Of a stretch of 10,548 bases of DNA, positions 1-7,160 are shown piece after piece. The notes under the pieces are model-generated. The model was not told the DNA's origin. It ran no database searches and saw only the letters and a list, made by a program, of their open reading frames with translations. Position 1 is the stretch's first letter. Every line of letters begins with the position of its first letter. Position numbers and translations under genes: made by a program. Source of the stretch: Asterionellopsis glacialis (lineage: Eukaryota; Bacillariophyta; Plagiogrammaphyceae; Rhaphoneidales; Asterionellopsidaceae); the NCBI GenBank assembly GCA_014885115.2, contig WKLE02001428.1, forward strand, positions 1 to 10,548. The letters are read 5' to 3'.

Positions 1-113
1 AAACAATGCCATTTTCATCAGGAAAATAGTGTTTTATTGTTTTGATAGTACTGTTTGAAGGCACAAGGATGTTCTCCTTGTTAAATTGCAAGGAAAAATA
101 AGCGACTGATGTC
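1..113 (-). CDS. possible exon fragment, unidentified, runs off the left edge
   Basis: Reading the minus strand from 113 to 1, a frame stays open for about 37 codons to the window edge. It encodes a normal-looking mixture including FNKENILVPS and HYFPDENG. Just upstream, the minus strand reads TTATTTGCAG, which resembles a 3' splice site preceded by T-rich DNA, so this could be an internal or last exon whose continuation lies outside the window. The same frame is open upstream only to a stop near 157, and that part is hydrophobic and intron-like. I recognise no domain. The segment is too short for confidence and may be chance or part of another old transposon. Confidence 0.2.
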
Positions 114-182
114 CTGCAAATAACATTAGATATAATTATTAGGAATAGGATTATTGAATTAAATTACAGTTTCGAAGGTCAG

Positions 183-199
183 AACCCTGAGAGGGTTAA
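183..199 (-). repeat. AACCCT/AGGGTT inverted repeat beside TTAA
   Basis: AACCCT at 183-188 and AGGGTT at 192-197 form a 6-bp stem with a 3-nt loop. On the minus strand this reads TTAA followed by CCCTCTCAGGGTT. PiggyBac-type transposons insert at TTAA and often have ends beginning CCC or CCCT, so this could be the end of a small or decayed element extending leftward. No matching opposite end is visible, so the call is tentative. Confidence 0.2.
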
Positions 200-201
200 A
201 A

Positions 202-213
202 AATGACGTCATT
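202..213. repeat. 12-bp perfect palindrome AATGACGTCATT
   Basis: The sequence is its own reverse complement over 12 bp and contains TGACGTCA, the classic CRE site of bZIP factors in other eukaryotes. No gene with a start nearby depends on it, so a regulatory role is only a possibility. Confidence 0.45.
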
Positions 214-222
214 GTGTAATTT

Positions 223-242
223 AGGTCCTCTCTAGAGGACCT
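223..242. repeat. AGGTCCTCT/AGAGGACCT inverted repeat
   Basis: Perfect 9-bp arms are separated by CT. The left arm recurs at 7063-7074 as AGGTCCTCTCTA, followed after a short divergent stretch by ACCTATT in both places. The two copies flank the transposon block on either side, so this may be a dispersed repeat or the ends of an older insertion. Confidence 0.4.
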
Positions 243-379
243 ATTACTTGATTGGGAAAACTTAAAACCGATGCCATATTTTTTCGGGGTTGGGGGTTTA
301 AATAATTTATACATAGAGGTTCCAGTGGTCCTCCGTTCAACCATCTGGGTTCAACATTGCTAGTAGAGGGAGTGCTTCT

Positions 380-392
380 CTCCTCAGAGGAG
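380..392. repeat. CTCCTC-A-GAGGAG palindrome
   Basis: Perfect 6-bp arms surround a central A. It shares the TCCTC...GAGGA core with the palindromes at 223-242 and 7000-7023 and lies 9 bp before the candidate LTR. Confidence 0.4.
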
Positions 393-401
393 TACGAGTA
401 C

Positions 402-516
402 TGTTGGATAATAAAATATTAAGTACCAGGATATTCGGTAGTAATGTGTCATTTTACCAAGAGAAATATTCCAGCATCACTCTGGTAAGATGGAAACACT
501 AGTCTACGCACCAACA
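402..516 (+). repeat. candidate 5' LTR of the copia element
   Basis: The segment starts TGTTGG and ends CCAACA, a perfect 6-bp terminal inverted repeat of the TG...CA type that bounds LTRs. It lies about 290 bp before the gag start. An AT-rich stretch at 408-421 could hold a TATA-like signal. Downstream, TGGTA at about 526-530 matches only the first bases of the initiator-Met-tRNA primer site commonly used by copia elements. At 115 bp the LTR would be short. With no 3' LTR to compare, the boundary is a proposal. Confidence 0.45.
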
Positions 517-801
517 ATTGCCCAATGGTAATTTATTACAGGTTGCACTCAAAAGAAATCAAAGATGATTGATTATTGAACTTGATCTAAACGTTTCCGA
601 CCAAAATACATCAATATTCTCATATTCTCAATTAAATCTTAGACTACAGTCAGTAAATATTATTAGTAGATTCTATTACGGTAATTTGAGTATATTCAAG
701 ATATACAGGCAATTCCAGAACAAATTATTTATGTATTTCAACATTCAATGGAGAATATCTGTCAGCCCAATGAAACAGAGCAAGAACTATCAACAATTGA
801 A
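517..801 (+). other. 5' untranslated leader of the copia element
   Basis: This is the AT-rich stretch between the candidate LTR and the gag start. An open frame of about 78 codons here (569-805) does not resemble Gag and is in another frame. I see no recognisable gene. Only the position suggests that primer-binding and packaging sequences once lay here. Confidence 0.45.
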
Positions 802-2742
802 ATGAAAGGAAGATTTGGCAATTGCCATGGAGGGCAAGGAGGTCAAGGAGGAAATCAACAAACCAGCATACCAAAAAGTATAAAAAAGAAAACCATTGAA
901 GATTATTACTTCTAAGTCATATTAAGTAGACAAGCCTTGGATTACAAGACAACTGCTGTATTCATCATAAATCACATTAAGAAGACATTTGATTGCAGCA
1001 ATGATATTGAGGAATCATTAAGGAACCTTTCAAAGGTTGATACCACAATTTGGGAACCAACATTACAAGTAAGCAGAGATACCAACAACAACGTCAGGAC
1101 TAGAAAAAACAAACAATATTACATGAAATATAAGGCACAATTGGACAATTTTTTAAAGAGAAAGAGGGTCCTTGAAGACAACCTCTATAAAGTATACACA
1201 TTGATATGGGAGCGGTGTGCAAAAGCAATGTAAAATCACCTTCTCTTGCAATCAGGCTTTGAAACTAATATTTATAATGATCCAATAGAATTGTTAAAGG
1301 CAATTAAAGAGCAAGCATTAAATTACTAAGAAACAAGATACGCAATTTTTGTCATATCTGATGCCTTCAGATCTGTGTTCAACATAAGGCAAAAGGAAAA
1401 TGCAAGCCTTCAAGAATATACAAGACAGTTTATGACCTCAAGAGAAATTTTAGAATCCCACATAGGTGGCAAAATTATATTGACAAAGTTTGTCCAACAA
1501 ATGGACAATTATGACAAGAACGCCAATGAACATGTGAAAGAACAGTTCATTGCTAGAGCAAGCAAACAATTATTTGCATTTATATATTTAGAAAACTCAG
1601 ATCAACAAAAATATGGTTCTGTGTTAAAGAATCTAAACTCACAGAAATTGCTTGGGAATGATCAGTATCCCAAGACAGTAAGTAAGACAAACAATGTGTT
1701 GAGTAATCACCAATTTGTTGACAACCTGAACTCCCACAATAATACAAGCAAAAAGAACAACAAGAATAGAAATAAGAATACTGATGTTAATAAACAAGAA
1801 CCCCTACCCTTATCATTTGCACAAATGGAAGGAAAATGTTATATTTGTGGAAAAGCAGGTCATAAATCTCTGAAATGTTTTAAGAAGGATCAGATACCTA
1901 AAGAAGAGTGGGCCATCACCAAGGTACAACAACATATTCATAGTGGGTTAGAATTGCAAGAAAAGCAATCATCTGATGTCTCTTCAGCTGCTAATGGTAG
2001 TAATCCAAGTAACACCATTTCAAACAAGGAAGAACCTCAAGTTGGGTGGGCAGGTGTCCACTATTCTTTTGCTAAAATGACACAGATGAAAGATCTAGTG
2101 TTATTGGATAGTGGATCAACTGGCACTATCTTCTGTAATCACAAATATGTGACAGATATACATGATGCAGAACCTACTACCTTGGAAATTATTACAAATG
2201 GGGGACCAATGATATGTAAAAAGAAGTGTAAAGTCCCCAACATAGGAGAAGCATGGTTTAATGAAAGATCAATGACAAACATTATATCACTAACTGGCAT
2301 GACTATGAATCATAGAGTGACTATGGATTCAGAAAAGGAACTTGCATTGGTGGTATACTTACCAAAGAAAAAGATCAAGTTTGCTCAAATCAAGAATGGT
2401 CCATATGCTTACAACCCAAAGATCAAGGGAACATTCTTCCAATCAACTGAGAATCTGCCAGTTGTACAATTTGTAAATACTGTGCAGGACAACTTAAATA
2501 TGATATCAACAAGACACAGACAAAGAGTCAAACATGCAAGGGAACTCTTGGAAGCCTTGGGTTTGCCTACTGTTGCCGATTTAAAGGCAATGATAAGAAT
2601 GAATCTTATCAGAAATAATAAAGTAACAACACAAGACATCAATTTAGCAAGAATACAGGTCTATGGACCAAGGGCAAGATCACAAGACAGAAGCCAACTC
2701 CTGTTGCCAGCAATATTGTCAAGATACCAGATGAACTCTTAA
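802..2742 (+). pseudogene. copia Gag, protease and start of integrase (broken)
   Basis: The frame opens at ATG 802 with a Gly/Gln-rich N-terminus followed by a basic stretch. It continues in one frame through Gag, including VFIINHIKKTF near 958, ILESHIGG near 1450 and NDQYPKT near 1660. TAA stops interrupt it at 913, 1231 and 1327; those at 1231 and 1327 sit where CAA (Gln) fits the family. A CCHC zinc knuckle, CYICGKAGHKSLKC, lies at 1837-1878. The protease active site DSGST starts at 2107. The segment then enters the linker and pre-integrase region. Near 2695 a single-base loss shifts the frame, so the last dozen or so residues before TAA 2740 are out of frame. In life the product would assemble the particle and mature the polyprotein; this copy cannot be translated whole. 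Confidence 0.88.
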
Positions 2743-3706
2743 CAATGCAGGAAGATGTTACAGGAAGATGTTACAGTATCCATGGATGCTTTGAGTGTGA
2801 ACTCTCTTCCATTCCTTACCACCACCATATCTCATGATATTATGTATTGTACCACTCAATATGTTAGTAGATCTATTGCTACTGTTTATGTAAGTTGTGT
2901 TGATCAAGTCTACACACTATACAAACAAGGCAGATTTGCAATTGTAGAAATAGACTGCAATAACAAATTTTGCAATGCAATGGATTTGTATTCAATTAAA
3001 AAGAATCCTTCTATAAATATGAATTATACTCTGGCACATGAACATGTACCCCGTGCAGAACGGAATAACCAGACCATTTGAGAACAAATCTGATCAGCAT
3101 ATCATTGACTTCCATAAAATCATTTACCAAAACTTTTGGTTCAATATTTGGTTATGGAGTCTGCAAAGAAACTTAATTTCTTCCCCAACAAGAATGGTGT
3201 TTCCAAAGTATTTAGCCTGAGAATAATTTTTGCATCAACAAAACCTTGACTATGATATACACTGCAAATTCTCTTTTGGTGAATACATTCAGGCTCATGA
3301 TGAACCTGAGCCATCTAACACTAATGCACCAAGATCCTTAGACTGTCTATATCTTCCTCCTTTAGACAATACTCAAGAAGGCCATGAATGCCTTCATTTT
3401 CAAACCAATTGCATGGTAAAATGGTGTACGTTAACCAAATGCATCATGACTGCCTCTGTTATAAAAATGGTACATGCTATAGCACAACAAGAGGGCATGC
3501 CAAAAGGCCTCAAGATTACTAGCCAAACAAACCACATTCTTTTCAATTCTGCTTGGATTGTAGGAGTGGATTATGATGATGATATAGATGATGAAGATTA
3601 TGTAGACAAAGACAAAGAAGCATCAAATAATGAAGATGACAAGGAACCAGTAGACAAATACAATGCCATGGATGCGAATGAATTAGGTGACATACTAAAT
3701 CAATGA
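2743..3706 (+). pseudogene. copia integrase and acidic linker (broken)
   Basis: This is the DDE integrase core. The first Asp is in VSMDAL (2785). The second is expected in a CDNEF-type motif but reads CNNKF, with AAT at 2959 and AAA at 2965. The Glu is kept in PRAERNN (3058), 33 residues after the second site, which is normal spacing. After NNQTI the same frame carries TGA at 3079, 3091 and 3106 and TAA at 3115, then reads on through LVMESAKKLNFFPNKNGVSK. An extra T in the run before 3230 shifts the frame. From about 3230 to 3703 it reads QQNLDYD, HDEPEPSNTNAPRSLDCLYL and EGMPKGLKI, ending in an Asp/Glu-rich stretch. Several expected Arg positions read Cys or Trp (near 3413-3430), fitting CG-to-TG change. 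Confidence 0.85.
2749..2774 (+). repeat. 13-bp tandem duplication in integrase
   Basis: AGGAAGATGTTAC occurs twice in a row at 2749-2761 and 2762-2774. The upstream reading frame has lost one base near 2695, and this 13-bp gain brings the downstream integrase back into the original gag frame. It looks like a replication-slippage duplication. Confidence 0.8.
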
Positions 3707-4005
3707 AACATGCCTAATCATCCTCTACTATATCTACAATAAGAAAAACAACAGCAACAAGATCATGAACACAAAGATCAACAAGACATCAATTATGAAG
3801 AAGATGATGAACAAGAAACTCTAGTCCCCATCAATGAAGAAAATGAAGCACCAAACAAGACAGTGATTATAAACCTAGTGATACTGAAGGCCATCAACCT
3901 ACATACAATCTAAGTTTATGTTGATCAACAAGAGTCTACAGACTAAACCCCCAATATCAACACCTACACACCTACACTGAAAATACTGAACACTATTCAG
4001 AGGAA
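3707..4005 (+). pseudogene. copia integrase-RT linker, low-complexity Gln/Asp/Glu-rich
   Basis: After the TGA at 3704 the same frame carries another TAA (about 3740), then continues as a hydrophilic stretch rich in Gln, His, Asp and Glu to about 3860, after which the frame shifts. This is the variable linker that usually joins integrase to reverse transcriptase in copia polyproteins. It has no catalytic role and is poorly conserved, so exact frame breaks cannot be placed. Confidence 0.6.
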
Positions 4006-5073
4006 ATGGCAACTGTAATTGCATTAGTGATGTGCCGTTTCAACTGCACCATGCAAAATATGACAGACCTTGAAGCCTTCAACTTTATTCAAACCTACAG
4101 CCTTAATAAAGGTATCAAGAAATTTGGTGAGCGTGGTATAAAGGCAGCAATGGGCAAAATGCAGCAACTTCATAATAGAGTTGTTTTTGCACCAATTAGA
4201 GTTGAAGAGTTAACACTGCTAGAAAAGAAGAGAGCCATGGAAAGTCTTATCTTCTTGACTGAGAAGCAAGACAGTGGAGTAAAAGCTAGAACGTGTGCCA
4301 ATGGAAGCACGCAGCAGTCATATATTTCCAAAGAAGAGGCAACAAGTCTGACTGCTGCAATTGAAACTATCCCTATTACAGGAGTGATAGAAGCAAAACA
4401 AGGGCGAGACATTATGACTTTGGACATTCCAAAAGCATTTGTTCAGACAGACAAACCCCAAAAGGGTGAAAAGATAATCATGAAGATAAGAGGATGACTA
4501 ATTGACATGTTAATTCAAATTGCACCTGGCATTTATGAAGAGTATGTGGTGCAAGAGCATAAGAGCAAAGTTTTATATGTACAAATGCTGAAGGCACTCT
4601 ATGGCATGTTAATTGCCTTGATCTTGTATTACAAGAAGTTTAGAAGAGATACTGAAACAATTGGATTTGAAGTCAATCCCTATGATATTTGCATGGCAAA
4701 CAGAGTTACACAAGGAAGTCAACAAACTATTACATGGCATGTTGACAATGTCAAATCAAGCCACATTAACCCAATGGTTAACAATGAATTTTTAAAATGG
4801 TGTGAGCAAAAATATGGAAATGATGAAATCATACATGTCAAGAGTGTAAGAGGACCAAAGCATGACTATTTGGCAATGATATTAGACTATTCAGAACAAT
4901 ACAAACTTAGGGTTGACATGATTTATTATATTAAACAATTGCTCACTGATTTTCTGTATGAGATAAAAGCTGTTACAATGGCACCATGGACAGAAAAGTT
5001 GTTCAAGACAGACATGAATAGTCACAAATTAGAAGATTTAAAAGATCCGGTACATTTCACACCTTCGTATTGA
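4006..5073 (+). pseudogene. copia reverse transcriptase (broken, catalytic Asp lost)
   Basis: The N-terminal RT region shows FNFIQTYSLNKGIKKFG and RVVFAPIRVEELT, then ARTCANGSTQ and the first catalytic block TLDIPKAFVQT with its Asp at 4423. An in-frame TGA at 4495 interrupts the polypeptide. The same frame continues with KVLYVQMLKALYGML and NPYDICMANR. The polymerase box, which should read VDD, is WHVDNVKSSH, with AAT at 4747 in place of the second Asp codon. VRGPKHDYLAMILDYS follows. A frameshift occurs near 5050, just before TGA 5071, and a second shift before 5098 restores the frame. The VDD change alone should abolish polymerisation. The element's own transposition is therefore impossible. 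Confidence 0.9.
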
Positions 5074-5475
5074 AACTCATGTTTTTGGTTAAAAAGGTTG
5101 TCTGGATATATAAACACTGGTATTGGTTATTTATCATCAAGGGTAGCCAAACCAAAGGACCAAGAAAAGAAGAAGGAAGACAAAAATCATCCAAATAAAA
5201 CCAACTGGAACAAACTAATAAGAATCTTAGGATTCTTGAAGAGTATGATAAACAACATACTGACCTTAGAAGCAGATTACAAGCAGCAGCTTGTCTGGTA
5301 CATTGACACTGCTTTTGCAGTGCATGGCAACATGAAGATCCACACTGGAGGAATGTTCACACTTGGAAAAGGAGCCATTGTAAGTGACTCAACTAAACAG
5401 AAGACAAATTCTTGTAGTTCCACTGAAGCCAAATTAAATGGTGTTGACAATGAGGTAGCCAAGGTCCTATGGTTA
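5074..5475 (+). pseudogene. copia RNase H, C-terminally truncated
   Basis: After a short out-of-frame patch (about 5050-5098) the frame reads INTGIGYLSSRVAKP, a Lys-rich insert and NWNKLIRILGFLKS. The RNase H domain starts at VWYIDTAFAVH, with the catalytic Asp at 5305. It continues through HTGGMFTLGKGAIVSDSTKQK and SSTEAKLNGVD. The expected STEAEL motif has AAA (Lys) at 5431 instead of the catalytic Glu. Homology stops at VLWL (about 5475), roughly half way through the domain, where minus-strand transposase sequence begins. Codons after that belong to the neighbouring transposon read backwards. Confidence 0.85.
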
Positions 5476-5477
5476 AT

Positions 5478-5885
5478 TGCTGCCTCTACACTTTTAAAAT
5501 CAGAGTCCGCATAAACCATTTGATAGGAGTTTGCCCATGGTACCACAAGTTCTTTTAACACTCTAGATCCATGCAACAATCCATCATCCTCATTGTTCCC
5601 TTCTTGCCAACTCTCATGCATTGCTGTCTTGACCAACTTCAATCTTAACATCGCACTACTTCTACCACATGCTGCTGTTTGAATTTCACATCCATTCTCA
5701 TGCTTTCTATCAATCGCAACATACATAGGCAATCCATGATTAATCCAATAACTGCCTTGGTCATACCACCTACTTATTGATTCATCAACACATATTGAGT
5801 CAGATGGCACAAAGAACTCCTCACAGTGTTTGTTAAAGTTAGTCACAAAATCATCAACACATTTCCATCTGTAGTCTCTGGTCAT
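5478..5885 (-). pseudogene. piggyBac-type transposase, catalytic core, truncated
   Basis: The frame starts at ATG 5885, created by the frameshift, with TRDYRWKCVDDFV. The first catalytic Asp is in SICVDESISRWY (codon 5786-5784). GLPMYVAIDRKHENGCEIQ and RLKLVK follow. The second catalytic Asp is in VYADSDFKSVEAA (codon 5507-5505). Transposase similarity stops at about 5478. The open frame continues to 5277, but that part is only the copia RNase H read backwards. The third Asp of the DDD triad is absent, so the enzyme would be inactive even without the upstream breaks. Confidence 0.88.
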
Positions 5886-6460
5886 TCCTTTGGCTGCTCA
5901 CTAAAACATAAAAACTGCATGAATTCTTCAAATCTATGTCTTTTCATACCTGTTTTCCCAAAGGCTGGTGCTGGAAAGTATTTATACAACAAAGTATTGC
6001 TCCACAAATTTCTGCGGGAATTAAATTGAAATCTTGTAGTTAAAATCATAACCCCCAAAAATTTAATGATCTCACCTTTTGTTGCAGCTTTCAAACCTTG
6101 TTCATCTAGTTCTCTGTTAGTTAAGGTACAAATAAGAGTTAGTTGAGTTGGAGGAAACAAGTACAAAAAGTAATCCAATCAAGATATGCATCCTTGTGGG
6201 TCAAAATCTTGATGCAACAGATCTCCAATTGGTGAACAAATTGCTCACTCTTTTCTTGCAAAGGAACCATTCACATTCTTTCTTGCTTCATCATCATTCT
6301 TATACCAATTAAAACTGTGAGCTACTACTGTAGGAGATGGAGTTGTTGCATTTGTATCATTGTCATTGTTGTTAAAAGTCATTTCAGGAACAGGTACAGT
6401 ACTTGTTGCATTGTTACTTGTAGTTCTTGTGTTCAGCAATGGCGTACATAAAACTTTACC
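5882..6460 (-). pseudogene. piggyBac-type transposase, central N-terminal domain
   Basis: One frame runs from the G tract (about 6460) to TGA 5884-5882. It holds an Asn/Thr-rich stretch, then NWYKNDDEARKNVNGSFARKE. A TGA at 6247-6245 stands where family members have Trp, and a TGA at 6181-6179 where Arg fits before LDYF. The domain continues with DYFLYLFPPTQL, KGEIIKFLGVMILTTRFQF, SRRNLWS and YFPAPAFGKTGM, ending at FSEQPKE. Both stops fit one-base transitions (TGG to TGA, CGA to TGA). At 5885 one base appears missing and the protein continues in the next frame. No ATG starts the conserved part within this segment. Confidence 0.82.
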
Positions 6461-6840
6461 CCCCCCCTCCCCCCCTCTACCACTGTTTCAACTTCTGGCA
6501 TTCCAGAGTTGTTGACAGTAGAAGCAGTTGTAATTGACTGCTGCTCATGAACAGGAACAGTTGATGTTCTGTTGGGAACTGGTGTAGTCACCAGTGGTGG
6601 TGCTACTTCAGTCCCTGGAGCAGCTGCCACTGCAACTGCCGGTGCTTTTGGTCCTGCTGGTGCTGTTGACACAGCTATGGATTGGTCCTGCACTGCTCCA
6701 GGTGCTGGAGCTTCCCTCACAGAATGTAGGTTGAGTCTTGCAATCTTTGTGGCACATCCACCAAAGTCATATTTGGCTGTAACAAATGTGGAACCCCTGG
6801 CACCAGGATCAGTGCTGGGGGGTGCATTTTCACACCAAAT
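6433..6840 (-). pseudogene. piggyBac-type transposase, N-terminal Pro/Ala/Val-rich region
   Basis: The minus-strand frame is open from 6840 to the TGA at 6435-6433, about 135 codons. It begins with a plausible folded stretch (GSTFVTAKYDFGGCATKIAR), then a long low-complexity region rich in Pro, Ala, Val and Thr (APAPGAVQDQ, TTPVPNRTSTVPVHEQ). No ATG is seen at the beginning, so the true start lies upstream or in a lost frame. The run of G at 6475-6459 is the likely place where the frame slips into the next segment. That this region belongs to the transposase is inferred from its position, strand and similar composition (TVPVPEM) in the following segment. Confidence 0.55.
6459..6475. repeat. 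C9-T-C7 tract (poly-G on the coding strand)
   Basis: Nine C, one T and seven C form a near-homopolymer. On the minus coding strand it encodes Gly codons, and the transposase frame changes across it, as expected for slippage in a G run. Confidence 0.75.
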
Positions 6841-6999
6841 TCACACAATGACAACAATAGTAAGCGAAAAAAATAAGGGTGATCAGAACAAGATTAAACT
6901 TCAAGAAGCTTGGCCAAGACAGTATTTTTGATGGAGAACACGATGGAAGCATCCATTTTGGCCAAATATGATTGGTCAAAAAAAGAGCAGGGGGGTCAA

Positions 7000-7023
7000 A
7001 ATTGTCCTCAGCTGAGGACAATT
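7000..7023. repeat. 24-bp perfect palindrome
   Basis: The half-site AATTGTCCTCAG is followed at once by its exact reverse complement, with no spacer. The core TCCTCAGCTGAGGA resembles the palindromes at 223-242 and 380-392. It could be a dimeric protein binding site, a transposon end structure or a fold-back. Confidence 0.85.
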
Positions 7024-7095
7024 GGCCCTTAGACACTAGAGGATTGACCGTTTGATGATGAAAAGGTCCTCTCTATGGTAGAACCTATTCAGAAG

Positions 7096-7139
7096 TAAAG
7101 AAACTACTGACCAGAACTAAAGAAACTAATGACCACCAA
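7096..7139 (+). repeat. 22-bp tandem repeat, two copies
   Basis: Two adjacent copies of TAAAGAAACTA(C/A)TGACCA occur with a 22-bp period. They are slightly diverged toward their ends. Confidence 0.6.
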
Positions 7140-7160
7140 GTAGTCCCACTGCACGTAGGA

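Larger units (their letters stand above)
114..401. other. AT-rich flank with palindromes, no gene seen
   Basis: No convincing coding sequence lies here. The stretch contains a cluster of short perfect inverted repeats, listed separately (183-197, 202-213, 223-242, 380-392). It ends at the candidate LTR start. A 61-codon minus-strand frame with an ATG at 344 crosses the palindromes and resembles nothing I know. Confidence 0.5.
402..5475 (+). mobile_element. degenerate Ty1/copia LTR retrotransposon (diatom CoDi-like), 3' end missing
   Basis: One retroelement in copia order is readable: candidate 5' LTR, Gag with a CCHC knuckle, aspartic protease, integrase, reverse transcriptase and RNase H. 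Integrase before RT is the Ty1/copia arrangement, the reverse of Ty3/gypsy. The Gag and RT blocks resemble diatom copia elements as I remember them. The element is dead: it has many stops, several frameshifts and missing catalytic acids. It ends inside RNase H at about 5475, so the rest of RNase H and the 3' LTR are absent. CpG is nearly absent throughout. The broken frames are described piece by piece below. Confidence 0.9.
5478..6840 (-). mobile_element. truncated piggyBac-type DNA transposon
   Basis: A transposase of the piggyBac superfamily (DDE_Tnp_1_7 type) is readable on the minus strand from about 6840 down to 5478, in three broken frames. It lacks the C-terminal part with the third catalytic Asp and the usual zinc-binding tail. 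The left transposon end is therefore missing. The right end beyond 6840 is not identified, although a 24-bp palindrome sits at 7000-7023. It abuts the truncated copia RNase H at a TTAA (5473-5476). It is a decayed, immobile copy with few CpG sites. Confidence 0.85.
6841..7160. other. non-coding stretch right of the transposase
   Basis: No convincing gene is present. The stretch probably includes the outer part of the piggyBac element and its insertion boundary, which I cannot place. It holds the 24-bp palindrome (7000-7023), a second copy of the AGGTCCTCTCTA motif (7063-7074) and a 22-bp tandem repeat (7096-7139). A 68-codon minus-strand frame at 7036-6830 is probably spurious. Confidence 0.45.

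Noticed and set aside
159..344. 61-codon minus-strand frame with ATG at 344
   Set aside because: It crosses three palindromes, and no domain or neighbouring exon supports it.
569..805. 78-codon frame in the copia leader
   Set aside because: Not Gag-like, low-complexity AT-rich codons, and out of frame with the gag start at 802.
802..2742. Reassignment of TAA to Gln (alternative genetic code), because two in-frame TAA sit at Gln positions
   Set aside because: CAA and CAG are used freely in the same frames, TGA also interrupts, the intact gene at 8908 has no internal stops, and frameshifts and lost catalytic residues show simple decay.
5277..5477. C-terminal part of the 202-codon minus-strand frame beginning at 5885
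   Set aside because: Beyond 5478 it is the reverse of copia RNase H; transposase similarity ends at SVEAA.
6572..6931. 119-codon plus-strand open frame
   Set aside because: It is the antisense of the Pro/Ala/Val-rich transposase segment; the minus strand has the family-like content.
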